Below the pieces are notes generated by a model. It did no database searches. It saw only the letters and a program-made list of their open reading frames with translations, and had not been told where the DNA came from. 64,000 nucleotides of DNA from Tetmemena sp. SeJ-2015 (lineage: Eukaryota > Ciliophora > Spirotrichea > Sporadotrichida > Oxytrichidae): the NCBI GenBank assembly GCA_027382625.1, contig JAJKFJ010022678.1, positions 1-64,000 of the forward strand, written 5' to 3'. A program made the translations under genes and the position numbers. Shown in pieces: positions 1 through 10,621 of the stretch (the stretch's first letter is position 1; each line of letters starts with the position of its first letter).

Positions 1-297
1 ATTATATTTTATCCCCACTTTGTATATTTTAGCTGCAGCAGTAAAAAATTTCAAACCACCGAGTCGAAATTTTACCCGCCAATGTAAAATCGGGGATTTA
101 GAGTAAGCAGATTCGGGTCGATTTTTAAATCCAATTTTTTTGGCCCACGGGTTTTTATTTTTATCCTGCATATAGGAGAAGATTTTTAGTGTCTGTGCTT
201 AAATTTTATTTTTCCAATTTTGACTTCACCCCTGATTCAAACAATTTTTAAATAGTTAAAATGAAAAAAAGGAGCATTTATTTTGTTACAGAATGAT

Positions 298-590
298 ATG
301 GACCACCTGAAGAATTTGATATTGAAGGAGGCTTACCTGACTTATGAGTAAATTAGTGACCTCTCTCAGCTAATCTGGATATAAAGCGATTAGAAAATGT
401 GCTGCTTCAACATATAGAGAGTTGTGAAGAGTGCTATTACAGGGGAGAGAAATGCCAGATTTGCTTCAGTAGCTCAATAATTAGGGCTTATGATGTCAAA
501 TTAAGATCTCATTTATCATATATTAAATATGCAAAGCTACCTCCTATTAAATTAAAAAAATGTTACTGTTTTAAAAGAAAAAAAATTTAA
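298..590 (+). pseudogene. Rubicon-like C-terminal zinc-finger fragment
   Basis: An open stretch begins MDHLKNLILKEAYLTYEQ and, after a 2-nt frame change in a CTCTCT run near 362-367, continues NLDIKRLENVLLQHIESC, then EECYYRGEKCQICFSSSII. The Cys pairs spaced C-x2-C-x5-RG-x-KC-x2-C resemble the Rubicon-homology (DUF4206) zinc-binding region of autophagy and endosome regulators. This is family recognition from memory, not a search. Dropping one CT restores a single frame (DLSANLDIKRL). No upstream part of such a protein was found in bases 1-297, which are AT-rich and homopolymer-heavy. It may be one germline segment of a gene lying mostly outside the window, or a decayed copy. Confidence 0.35.
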
Positions 591-902
591 AATTTTTTCG
601 GGTTTTTTTTTTTTTAATGAGAGATAAACGTTTTATTTTCAATAAATATTGTAAATGATGTGAAGCAAGTGGCATAATGCGTCAAATGCAAAAAGAGAGC
701 ACATAGAAATTGCCTAAAGGAACATTCATGCTGACTAAACTTCTCTCTCTATTAAGATCTAAAAATATACAGATTCTCAAGCCATACCAGTGTAAAGTAC
801 TTTAATTTATTCAATAGCCTTCAGATGCTTAACAAGAATAAATAAGCTTGCTCTATTGAAAAATTAAAATGAAAAATCTACTTCAAATGAATATCCTCTT
901 CA
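591..902. other. AT-rich spacer, no gene seen
   Basis: Starts in a T-run and contains only short, TGA-interrupted frames. It separates the zinc-finger fragment from the 3' end of the minus-strand Glu/Gln-rich gene. Nothing recognisable. Confidence 0.6.
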
Positions 903-1735
903 TCACTTATTCTTTTAAAGTTCCTTGAACCTCTATTAGAGGATGTCTTGGTTCTACTCGTCAATCAGGATTTAACTTATTCTCTGATTTCCACTCCTCT
1001 TTTAAGGTGCCTCTTCTATATCAAACTTGGGTACTTTAGCTTTAGTTGAACCTTTATGGTGAGCTTCCTGATCCTAATAACTCCCTCCAATTAGAGTATT
1101 CCTTTCTCTCTCAGCGAATTCTCTATTTTTGAATTGCTCTCCCGTTTTGATTTCCTCCCCTTCTATCTAATTCAATTGCAAATCTCCTTCTCTTTTAAGC
1201 ACTTGAGCTTGCCCTGGACTTTTAGAAGCTAACAAGAGCTCTCTTTGGTTTTGAACACCATTACTTGACTTCCTTTGAGCTTGCTAGATCCTAGTTGTTG
1301 TCTTTGTTCCAAGTAAGTCTTCTTCATAAGCGTTGCCATGAACCCCTCCTTCATCCTATCCTTCTAGGTACTAGATGACACCAGGTCCCTCTAAAGTGTG
1401 AGTTTCATTAGCTTCCTCTTCTTCATCGTCATTTCCATCCACGAGTTGTGCGATTCCATTCACATATTACAAGTCATAGTCATCTTCGTCTCCCTCTCCT
1501 TAAAACTCTTCTCCATCCTCCTCATCTTCTTCCTAATCCTCATCCCCGTAAAGTTGGCTGTCCATATTCACTCCAGCCTCTTAGGCAGCTATAAGCTGAG
1601 CCTTCAGTTGCTCTTATTCAAGTTACTGTCTAAGTCTCAACTGCTGTACTTGCTCCACAATTCTCAAGTCCACTTTTGAAAACTCATTAAGTATTGATTC
1701 ATTGAGTATTGTTGATATTCATAAGGGAATAGATA
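903..1735 (-). CDS. Glu/Gln-rich acidic protein, C-terminal part
   Basis: With TAA/TAG read as Gln the minus strand is open from about 1733 to a TGA at 903-905. It starts near residues SKVDLRIVEQVQQLRLRQQ, passes a very acidic tract (GDEDQEEDEEDGEEFQ) and ends DILQQRFKELQKNK. The first part should form a Gln-rich coiled coil; the rest is charged and probably disordered. There is no good ATG at the 5' end: an in-frame TGA sits just upstream, so the N-terminus is probably on another germline segment. Arranged head to head with the plus-strand gene starting at 1813. No known domain was recognised, so no function is assigned. Confidence 0.65.
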
Positions 1736-1812
1736 AATTCAATCCAAATCATTATTTAAAAAAGCAAGTCTTCTATCCATCAAATCGATACCACTCTATT
1801 ATCAACTTTAAA

Positions 1813-4800
1813 ATGAAACGCAAACCGCAAAAGACTACCATTACTAATGGAACCAATTAAAACCAAGCAAGTAACAAAAAGGAGCCACACACAGGTTAAA
1901 AGATGAGTCTTGATGGCGTCTCTTATCTATTGAACTCTAACACAAAAGTTAAAGAGGAGTCTTCAAGGAAAACGTAAGTAATAAGACACCACCATTCTTC
2001 TTAGTAAAAAGTTCTTATTTCAAATAGCAGCTGATGAGTAAACTCCCTCTATAGCGATACTAAAATAGTCATCCCAGTTACAGGCGGTAGTTAAGTCACT
2101 CATTCTTAGAGCCAAAGCAATTTCAACTAGTTCTAACAGCTTATGAATTCCACGACTGCTGCTGCGAGTGTAATACAGCCTAGTAGTTCAATTCTACTCA
2201 AAGATAATCAATAGAATGCTTGGATGGCTCAAACTTTTGTGCATAAGTCTGGCAGTGGTGGAATCATGGGTTTAAATATGAATAATGGTGTCTAAGGCGC
2301 TGCAAGTGGAACTTTAAGTCAGAATACTATAGTCTTCGACGATTCCAAAATTCTAGGAAACCAGAGCAATAATCTTGCCAAAGATAAGCTTTTCTTGAAA
2401 AACATCTCACTAAGTAAGTATAAGAATAAGCAACTGCTTTGAATTCAATTTCAAATGCATTGATGATATTTCTTAGCAGGATTCTGTCCTTGCCTTTATT
2501 TAGAGATTTTAACAATCTTTGTATAGGAAACATGAGATAGATGTACAACCCAGCCAATAAGCAGAAGAGTATCAGCAACCTGTCTGGACTCTCCATAGGT
2601 AACTCCTTAAACGCTTAAAACACTCAAGCTGCTGCCCTTCACTAAACTACCAACTCCGTTTTTAAGCTCTCTAAGAATCCCTCTACTCTTGTCATTTAAA
2701 AAAGCTCGCTCGTAGATAATAACAATCAAAGCTCGAGTTCCTTCCTACAGAGTCCTCACACCAAGACTTTTAACCCTATGCAGCAGTGGTAGTAACAAGC
2801 TTAACTGTTGAGCAACAACTACACCCTCCCTTCTTCTGGAAGCTTTGACAGTGCGAGTAGATTGCATGAGAACATTCAAAATTTGAAATAGCAAACTGCT
2901 TCTAAGTCTTAAACTAAGGACAAAAATGGTGCTAGCAAGTCTCCTAACAGGAGGAATATAAACCCAAACGATCCCTTCGATCTCATGAAACATCAAAACG
3001 AATCTATAGTCTAAACCATTTAAAAAACATACTTTAGGATTATTGGTTTGTAATAGGTTTTAAGTCATCAAGAGGCAAAAGAAGAGAAAGGAATCCATAG
3101 ATGAAGAGGCCAAATCTTTGACTCGAAGTGACTAGACAAAAATTGACCAGAAGACTATGCAGCAACTCTAACAAATCATGCTGCAAAAGTAGTTACAGCG
3201 CGGGCTATAATCGCCCCCTTCTGCTCTTACCAATCAAATGCTGCTTCAGACTACTTCCTCTTTTGGAGTTAGCTAGTAGCCGCAGATTAAAAATTATACT
3301 GGACAGGCAGATCGGATATCTTAAAGAGGAAAGAAGGCAGGAGGATCTATGAAGCCAAGCTAGTCTTTAACTAATTTTACTCATCCGCATGCCACTAGTC
3401 TCATTAAAAAGGCCCAAATAAATTGAAGAATTAAAATTATAAGTACTTGAAATTTAAATATCCTTTGTAGGAAACAACGAAGGTAATAACTACTCATCCC
3501 TCCAATCACCATAGAGGCAAACAAATAACGAGTAACTTTACATATCACAGAAAAGAGGATCTAAGCATGCTCCTTCTCTTTCAATTATGACTAACCCTCT
3601 TTCAAATAAATAAGTATCACTCTTGAATCAGTACAGTCCTAATTCCTTTATTTTGCAACAGCAGTAGATTCTTTCTAAACAGATCGATCAAATTAGCAAC
3701 ATCAAAACTTAAATTTCTTCCTCTTAAGTTAAGAACCAAAATTGATGATGTCCAGAAACTCAGGAGCAGCAATTGGAGTCTCAAACACTAATAGGGCTTT
3801 TGCAGGTAGAATGAACAGCTTTTCAGACTCTAACTACCCTCATTAGGAATATATTGGAGGAATTAACGGAAGCGCAGTTAAGACCAAAGTGTACAGCAAA
3901 GTTAAGAAAAATGGAACGAATAGAGCTTAAAACTCTTCTGATGGTGGTGGTAGCTCAAATAATTAGACTTAACTTAAGCGCTAAAACACGGTCTCTATAT
4001 TTACTAAGGCGGTGAGACCTGCTAGCAAAAAAAGAGAGGAGAGTCAAAATTAGCAGATCACTACTCTCTCTGATCATTATGAAAACTCATTATAATTTGA
4101 CTAAGTGGAGTATTTATTGAAAACTTCTACACTAATTTTAGGATGCGGTCTGGTTCTTCAGAAAGAGGATCCTTAGAAAACTCTTAGGATTAAAATGCAC
4201 TTAGAGCTTACCAGCAAGATACTCACTACTAAACAGCAGGATAGAATAAGAATGGCAGCTCACATATTAATACTGATGAAAGACAAATGATTAATAGAGA
4301 AGCATATAATAGCATAGATAGTCATAAGTCTGGTTAAAATCAAAAGCTTAAAGAGATGAACAATAATTCATTTAAATTCTTAATTTTAAATATGAAGAAT
4401 GACTATGTTAAATCCGTGGATCCCTTCGTCGCTAGATCAGCTTAGATATTTTTTTATTTGTGAATTAAAAGATAGAGAAAGAGTATTTCATGAAGTTGGC
4501 TCTTTGTCAGGGTTATGAGCAAAAGCAATTACATACTCTGGAAGTAATTAAGGATTGCTTTACTCTTCTAAACCAAGTGACACCTTCACTCTCAACCTTA
4601 CTATCTAAGCTTTCTAATTTGGTCAAAGACCAACATGATTTCACTATTTTTTTAATTATATGACATCATTGATTTGAAATCTGACGTTTATTGATTACAT
4701 TTGAATGATTAGGAGATACAGCTGTTGGAGGGTGAAAACCAAAATTACAAGAAAGTAGTTGAAGAGTTATAAGAGTAACTAGCTTTAGAGTAGTCGAAAA

Positions 4801-5157
4801 TTGCAACTTTTAATTTGGAAGTAGCACAGCTAAAGAAGAAAACGCAAATGAAGGAACAGACCATTCAAAAGAAGGATTACACATTGAGTAACTGCACATC
4901 TAACTTACTGAACTCAGCAAGCAACAAGAGATCCTCTAAGATTATTATATAATTTTGTTTTAAACGAGAGTTGAAATTTAAATGAAGAGTAAATTCAAAA
5001 AACGAAGGAGGCGAGTAAATCTACGCAAGCGTAGGGAAACAGACAGTTCCTGGGTAAGTATGATGAAGGCAAAATCTTGGAGGAGATAAAGATCCTCGTC
5101 GGTGAAAACTAGGAGCTTAAATCTGCTGTGAGGGAAATTAGGTCTATTAAAGTATGA
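1813..5157 (+). CDS. Gln/Asn/Ser-rich low-complexity and coiled-coil protein
   Basis: ATG at 1813 gives a basic start (MKRKPQKTTITNGTN). The protein is recovered only by moving between frames across several short interruptions, as expected for MDS/IES structure: residues such as LMNSTTAAASVIQPSS (~2150), LSGLSIGNSLNAQNTQAAA (~2580), KTMQQLQQIMLQKQLQ (~3150), FAGRMNSFSDSNYP (~3800) and a coiled coil near 4710-5150 (LLEGENQNYKKVVEELQEQ). It ends IRSIKV then TGATGA at 5155-5160. An early in-frame TGA at about 2033 could lie in an IES with pointer AGC. The composition suggests a disordered scaffold with a C-terminal coiled coil. Divergent from the acidic gene at 903-1735 and directly upstream of the thioesterase gene. 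Product unknown. Confidence 0.65.
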
Positions 5158-5181
5158 TGAGTTTAAAGTTGAAATTTCTAT

Positions 5182-6357
5182 ATGATTGAGTCAGAGTTAG
5201 ATTATGGGAAATAGAGAGAGAACAAGTTGATGTACTTCCTATTTGTGCTTCAGAGGAAGGGCATCCCAATCTATGACATATTTGACTTGTGCATCAAAGA
5301 CTTGCAAACCACGAGGTTCTCACCTGACCTTGATGACCAATACAAGGCCATCTATTTCGAATAGATAAGGAAATTTTTGCGGAGGAAGGAAGAAGATGGG
5401 ATAGAGTATCTACCCTTCGTTATGCAAGTAGAGAAACTCAACCAGAGTGTGGCAATCTATTTTTAATTGAAATTAATGTTAAGATTTTAATCAAGCGACT
5501 AAAATACTTTGAAAATGACAAGAAGGGGAATAAAAACGAAGGTGAAAGTAGTCAAGGTCCTGACCAGAGTTACAACATGAGTGAGAGCTACTACCCTATC
5601 TGCAGTGGACCCACTATTCTCCCTCCTAAACCGAAAAATATCCCCTCTCTAGACTTGAGAATTTTCTATTCACTTCATCAGTTTGATCAAGATAGATTCC
5701 TTAGAAAATTGTAATTTATGGAAATAAGTAGTGAAGAAATGTCATCTCAAGCAAAGAAGGAACTCATTCTGAACAAGACCAAGATCTTTTTGCAGAGCTT
5801 CTAGAATTCTCCATCTTACGACGGCACTTTCGGTTAGAGATTCTATTAGGTAACTTTCTCTACTAGTTATATAAAATGTTGAAGAGTATGGTGCTGGACA
5901 GAGTTGAGCTAGGCGACACTTACTTGGGTTCAGTGTTCTTCGTTTGCAAGATGCCAGACTTCACAAGGAATGCATTCAACGTGGCTCATGGAGGGGCTCT
6001 CACAACTTATGTGGATATAGCCACCACTGCTGCTCTATATGGCTTTGATGCTAAAGGAAGAGCCAATTTTGAAATAAAAAAAGTGGTCATATAATCTTTA
6101 TAAATTAATGAATGTATCTGCAAAGTTAGACATGGAATTTCTATCCACAGCAGCTATTGACAAAGAGATCGAGATTGAGGCAAGAATCAATAAAGTAGGA
6201 AAAGGACTAGCTTTCACAGAGGGCAGACTCGTAGATCTAGAGACCAAGTAAGGATATAAAAATATAGAATAACTTATTTAGGAAACTGGTTTGCATTGGA
6301 ACTCACATGAAAGCTTTCATAAATTAGGAGTACAAAATTAAGGATGAAGTTAAATGA
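5182..6357 (+). CDS. Hotdog-fold acyl-CoA thioesterase (ACOT13/PaaI-like) with N-terminal extension
   Basis: The hotdog part reads FLQSFQNSPSYDGTFGQRFY, then VELGDTYLGSVFFVCKMPDF and the family motif NVAHGGALTTYVDIATTAAL, ending KLVCIGTHMKAF. This matches ACOT13/PaaI thioesterases, which hydrolyse acyl-CoA to free acid and CoA; HGG is the signature. Two interruptions are placed inside it: an IES at 6068-6113 (pointer AAT) and a GT-AG intron at 6248-6281. A 17-nt GT-AG stretch at 5850-5866 must also be removed. Upstream, ATG 5182 opens a frame (MIESELDYGKQRENKLMYFL) that continues across an IES at 5474-5505 into the thioesterase with no TGA, so the enzyme may carry an N-terminal extension of roughly 170 residues. 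Alternatively the enzyme starts at 5718. The TGA at 6355-6357 lies 3 bp from the opposing stop of the EF-hand gene. Confidence 0.8.
5474..5505. other. IES, pointer AAAT
   Basis: Direct repeat AAAT at 5470-5473 and 5502-5505. Removing 32 nt joins VAIYFQLK to YFENDKKGNK in frame in the thioesterase-fused N-terminal region. Confidence 0.6.
6068..6113. other. IES in thioesterase gene, pointer AAT
   Basis: Direct repeat AAT at 6065-6067 and 6111-6113. The 46-nt AT-rich segment shifts frame; removing it plus one copy gives DAKGRANVSAKLDMEFLSTA, the expected hotdog continuation. Confidence 0.8.
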
Positions 6358-6360
6358 TGA

Positions 6361-9300
6361 TCATGATGATATTTAAACGATTTTATAAGGCTTATACTAC
6401 TCAAAACAACTCTCTTTCTCGCCATCAATCATATTCAATTCCTTCTTTCTCTTATCTTTCGCAATCAGGTTCAAAAGCTTATTTATCTTGTCATTCACCA
6501 CCCTTTTGTTAGTGTATTTATACTTCTCTGCTTTTTATTGAGGTCTGTCAACTGAATAATTTTTAAATTATTAAAATAATTCTCTTAGCTATTAAATTAA
6601 CTTAATTTTGCAGTTGTCTCTCTCCATGAGAGAAGAATTTCGACTTGAGATCAACCAGTGATAGATTAGAATGAGCAACGTTGTAATCCTCCCTTGGGTG
6701 CTCTTAATATCGACTTCTCTTATTATAATTATCATCTTATTCATATTTATGGTCCCACCTCTCGCTCATTCTATTTTTCGATTACTCGGCCACCATTAGC
6801 AAACTTTTAGAGTGAAGAGACTTTTACTTCAGATTTATCTTGTTCTCTAAACTACCCTACAGGAAATATTTGCTTGGTGACACACTTTTCAAGAGAGTCA
6901 CTGAGTTTTGATATTGCTGATTTATAGGCCTATTCAGGACTTTGATTTATCAGGGGTGAAATTGTAATTGCTCTCCTCAATAGGCCTAATACTACGGAGC
7001 TTTATTTCAGAGAGTTAGCTTGAGTGTTGAAGTCAGAAAATACCCTCTCCACTGCTCTCTTCATAAAATATAGATAAGATTATTACAAGTTAGAATAAAT
7101 TTATTCTCGAAGGACTTGCTTGTTAGGTAAAGGATCCTCTGTAAGATGCCAAGTTAGAATCTAGAGGATTCTTGCTTGATACTCTTAATCCAAAATATCT
7201 TATTAATCCTTTTAAAATTAAATTTGTCCAAGATTGTTATTGACAACTTCTGGTAGCCTGCTAAATACACCCCTATCTTCATCTCCTATTCTCTCCTTTA
7301 ATTACCCAACTTTCTGAAGAAAATTACTGTGCCTTTTCAAAACCTTAAATTTCCTATCAGATTCCTCAATCAAGTCATTAATTTTATGATAACCATTGAT
7401 TCCTAACCTCTGATTCTACATGTAGCTATTCTGCAGTTCATTAAAAGACTCTTAGTTCAGGAACTGATCATAATTTTGCTGCTGCAATTGATCAGATTTG
7501 TCTTTCAACTAATGCTTGCTAGAGACATTTTCAACTCTATTATAAGACTTGTTTTATAGTCTAAGTTGAGGTAGAAACTCCATGGATTAGGAGGCCACAT
7601 CCGTGCTGAGATTGTTAAACCTGCCAGTATTTGAACCTTAGCTCTCATCTACTATCACACTTCGATGATACTTAGACGCCATATAAGTATCCCCGAGTGG
7701 GAGCTTTTCCCTCAAAGAATGAGAAACGAAGCGTTGTGTGTCTCTTTGTGGCTTTTTGTTAGTAACTTAGATGGGCATCTTGAAGTCTTTATAGATAGCT
7801 TCATGGGCCTGCTCTTTATGACTTTTTTAAACTCTAGGCAGCAGTAACTTGCTTCTGCTTTACTAGCAGTGGAAGGAACCTGTATCTAACCTAGCGTTAC
7901 TAGTTAACTGCTCTCTTTCATTTTAGAAAGAGTCTACTTTGAGGATCGAGTCAATCATCTCAGGCGTGAACTCTAAATCCATTTACAGCTCTTCTTGAGA
8001 TATTTCTCCTTTAATAAAGGATTCTAAGGGATTCTTTCCCTCCATTTATTTTTCGCGCTCTTTATTCCTTACTTCATCAGATTCATTATTGTTTAAGTGA
8101 GTATTGCCATCAGATTACTCCTGTTTGTTTAGGACTTAAATATAAATGAATTATAATAATTATCTTCAGATATCCTTTCCCGAAGCATAGTAATCCTTTC
8201 CTTTTAGTGTTTATTGATTGTGGTGTTTTTATCAACTTTACTGCTTTCCCTTAAGACTCTATTTTTGAAAACATCATCTTGAGAATCATATTCAATTAAA
8301 AACATATAATCTTATTTTAAAATCAATTTTCTTATATGGAGAATCTTCTTCAGCAAGTGGAGTTTCGACAACATCAAAACCACTAACCTAATAATGCTAT
8401 TCCTTTTAAGCTTATTTCTGAGGTTAAGGACTTACTCTCTCTATATTTATTGAGAACTGAGGTTTCAAGAGTGGTACCTGAGAAGACGTGGATGTCCCCT
8501 CTCCATTTAACTCCTTCACAGGTAACTATTTTATCGTCGAGGGTGTACTAGTTAATTATTTTGCGGGAGATGATTGGCACTATTATTCATCCGAGCACAG
8601 CTTCTTGAGTAGTTTCACTCTTGACGAAAAAGAGGGAGAAGTTCCTTCCTACAGCTCCGAAGAGTCCACATCATAGCTCTTGAAGAGCGAGATAAACTGC
8701 TTCACATCAGATTTCACATCACTCACGTTTATCAACTTTTTTTAAGGCTGGTTTATCTTAACTCTTATATTGTCTCTGTCGCTTTTCATATTTAGATGAC
8801 TCATTACACCTTCAAAAGTCACTGGCACGTATGTGAAACTCTGCCCCAACTTTGCAATCAAGCCCTTCATAAAACAAACTTATAGAATATAAAAATATCA
8901 TAACCCTCATTGAATTCCTCTTGCTGAGTATTTTTCTTGATTTTTCTCATGATCTTGCGAAAGTGTAACTTATTTCTCTCTTGGAGTATCATACGCTTGA
9001 ACTCTTCAATAGAAAGATCACCTGAGTTATTTCTATCCACAACTCTAAACAGCTGGCGTATTTGAGGCTTAGTCACTCTTATGTCATTCTGTTTAAACAT
9101 CTCAAATAACTCGTCTATTTCAATTCATAAAAAATTTATAGATACATAAAATTACATTTCAATGGAGCCACTTTTATCAGTATCGAATTTTCTAAAAATG
9201 TCCACGATATCCTCACATCTCTTGAGCTCTTACTCCTTGTATAAGTAATTATGACTAGCTTTGTTTTGATACCTCTTTCTCAGCCATTTGATGAGGTCAA

Positions 9301-10156
9301 TACTCTTCAGCTACTCTTGTTGTCGATTTTAATTATTCTAGTCTTGTTGAATATCTGCTGCTGGTTCATGGTTCAAACCAAATTTGCCTTTCCTCTCAGA
9401 CTAGTTTATAAATAAATGATATGCAAATAAATAAAACTCTAGGTGCTCGTTTAGATAGCGAGTGGCACTAAAGTTAGTGGAAGCTTAAGACTTTTAGTTC
9501 ATCTGTCTAGCGGGGGATTAAAATTAATGCTGATCAGGAGAGTTTTTGTTATTATTATTGTATCTCTGTGTATCTGCACCCTTCTTTAGGTTATGAAAGA
9601 AAAGTTAAGGATAAAATACTTAATGACCAAGGGGAACCTGTCTAGTCTAAACCATCTATGGACTTGAATTTATATGCTCCTGTAGTTCATTTTGGCGTTG
9701 CTAGTTTTTATTGAACTTGCTTTAGACATGCGATTAAGCAAGATTGTTTATTTATTAAGGCTGCAGTAAATAAACTAAGAATTTTATGAATTAAATTAGA
9801 TTTAAATCTATGTCCTGATTTGAGTTATCAGTTTCCTCTTTCCTCACATTTGATGACTCTTATTACTCAGAATTGAGATCGGTTTCAATGTTCTTAAATT
9901 CAAGTCAATATTATATTATAAACTAAGTAGAGAGAAAAATAATTTTTTTTTTCAATCAGTTTGATAATCGGTATGAGTAGGTAGATTTAGTTTGGTGTAG
10001 TCTGAGCCCTCTGAGGACAAGTAGTTTGCTCTATCTGGGATGACTCTCGAAGATAGAATTTTAGGAGAGCTCGCGTTGCTTCCTTATCTAATCTGCAAAT
10101 GCAAGGTACTCATTTATCTCAAAAGTCGCATTATCACTAATAGGGGTTTGACTCAT
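6361..10156 (-). CDS. EF-hand protein with long Gln-rich C-terminal region (paralog 1)
   Basis: Minus-strand gene starting MSQTPISDNATFEINEY at 10156 and ending at TGA 6361-6363. Two EF-hands lie near 9010-9200: DTDKSGSIEIDE, a complete 12-residue calcium loop once the IES at 9125-9163 is removed, and DRNNSGDLSIEEF. They are preceded by IDLIKWLRKRYQNKAS. The rest is charged and Gln-rich (MKGLIAKLGQSFTYVPVTFE ~8870; NPLESFIKGEISQEELQ ~8030; RVFSDFNTQANSLKQSSV ~7060; KINKLLNLIAKDKRKKEL ~6470). Frame changes between blocks mark further IESs. EF-hand pairs bind Ca2+ and act as sensors; the partner is unknown. A paralog of similar layout follows upstream at 10622-15381. Confidence 0.75.
9125..9163. 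other. IES inside an EF-hand loop, pointer ATTTCAAT
   Basis: Eight-base repeat ATTTCAAT at 9117-9124 and 9156-9163. Removing 39 nt turns a broken loop into DTDKSGSIEIDE with Ca2+ ligands at positions 1, 3, 5, 9 and 12. Confidence 0.85.
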
Positions 10157-10621
10157 TTTATTCCACAAATAATAAAATCTCTTAGATATAAAATAAAAAA
10201 ATTATTCTCGTGAAATTTTCCTTTAAAATGTATTTTGCAAAGTATGAAATTTCTAATAAAATTCTTAATGAAAAAATCTACTCAAAATTTTAACCAAAAT
10301 TAATTAAATGTGCATCAAATAATTACATTTTTAGCTATACTAATTTTTTTACAATTAAATAAAATAAGCAAGGTGGTACTGATTTTAATTGGCCAGTTGT
10401 TATTTATCCTTCAGGATTTCATTTGATTTGTTTACTGCTGGTAATTATCTGAATTTGAAGTAATGAAAGAGATATTCTCAAATTAATCATATAAGTTTAA
10501 GAAATAAGTATCGGTTCGTTCAATTTATCTCTAATTAATAATAAATAAATTTAATTTAAATTGATCTCTGGACTTGCAGGTCTACTTTGGTTGATGCTCT
10601 GACTTTAATAAGTAAAGCCCT

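Noticed and set aside
1398..1679. Plus-strand hydrophobic ORF
   Set aside because: Antisense to the acidic Glu/Asp tract of the minus-strand gene; GAA/GAT codons read as Phe/Ile/Leu on the other strand.
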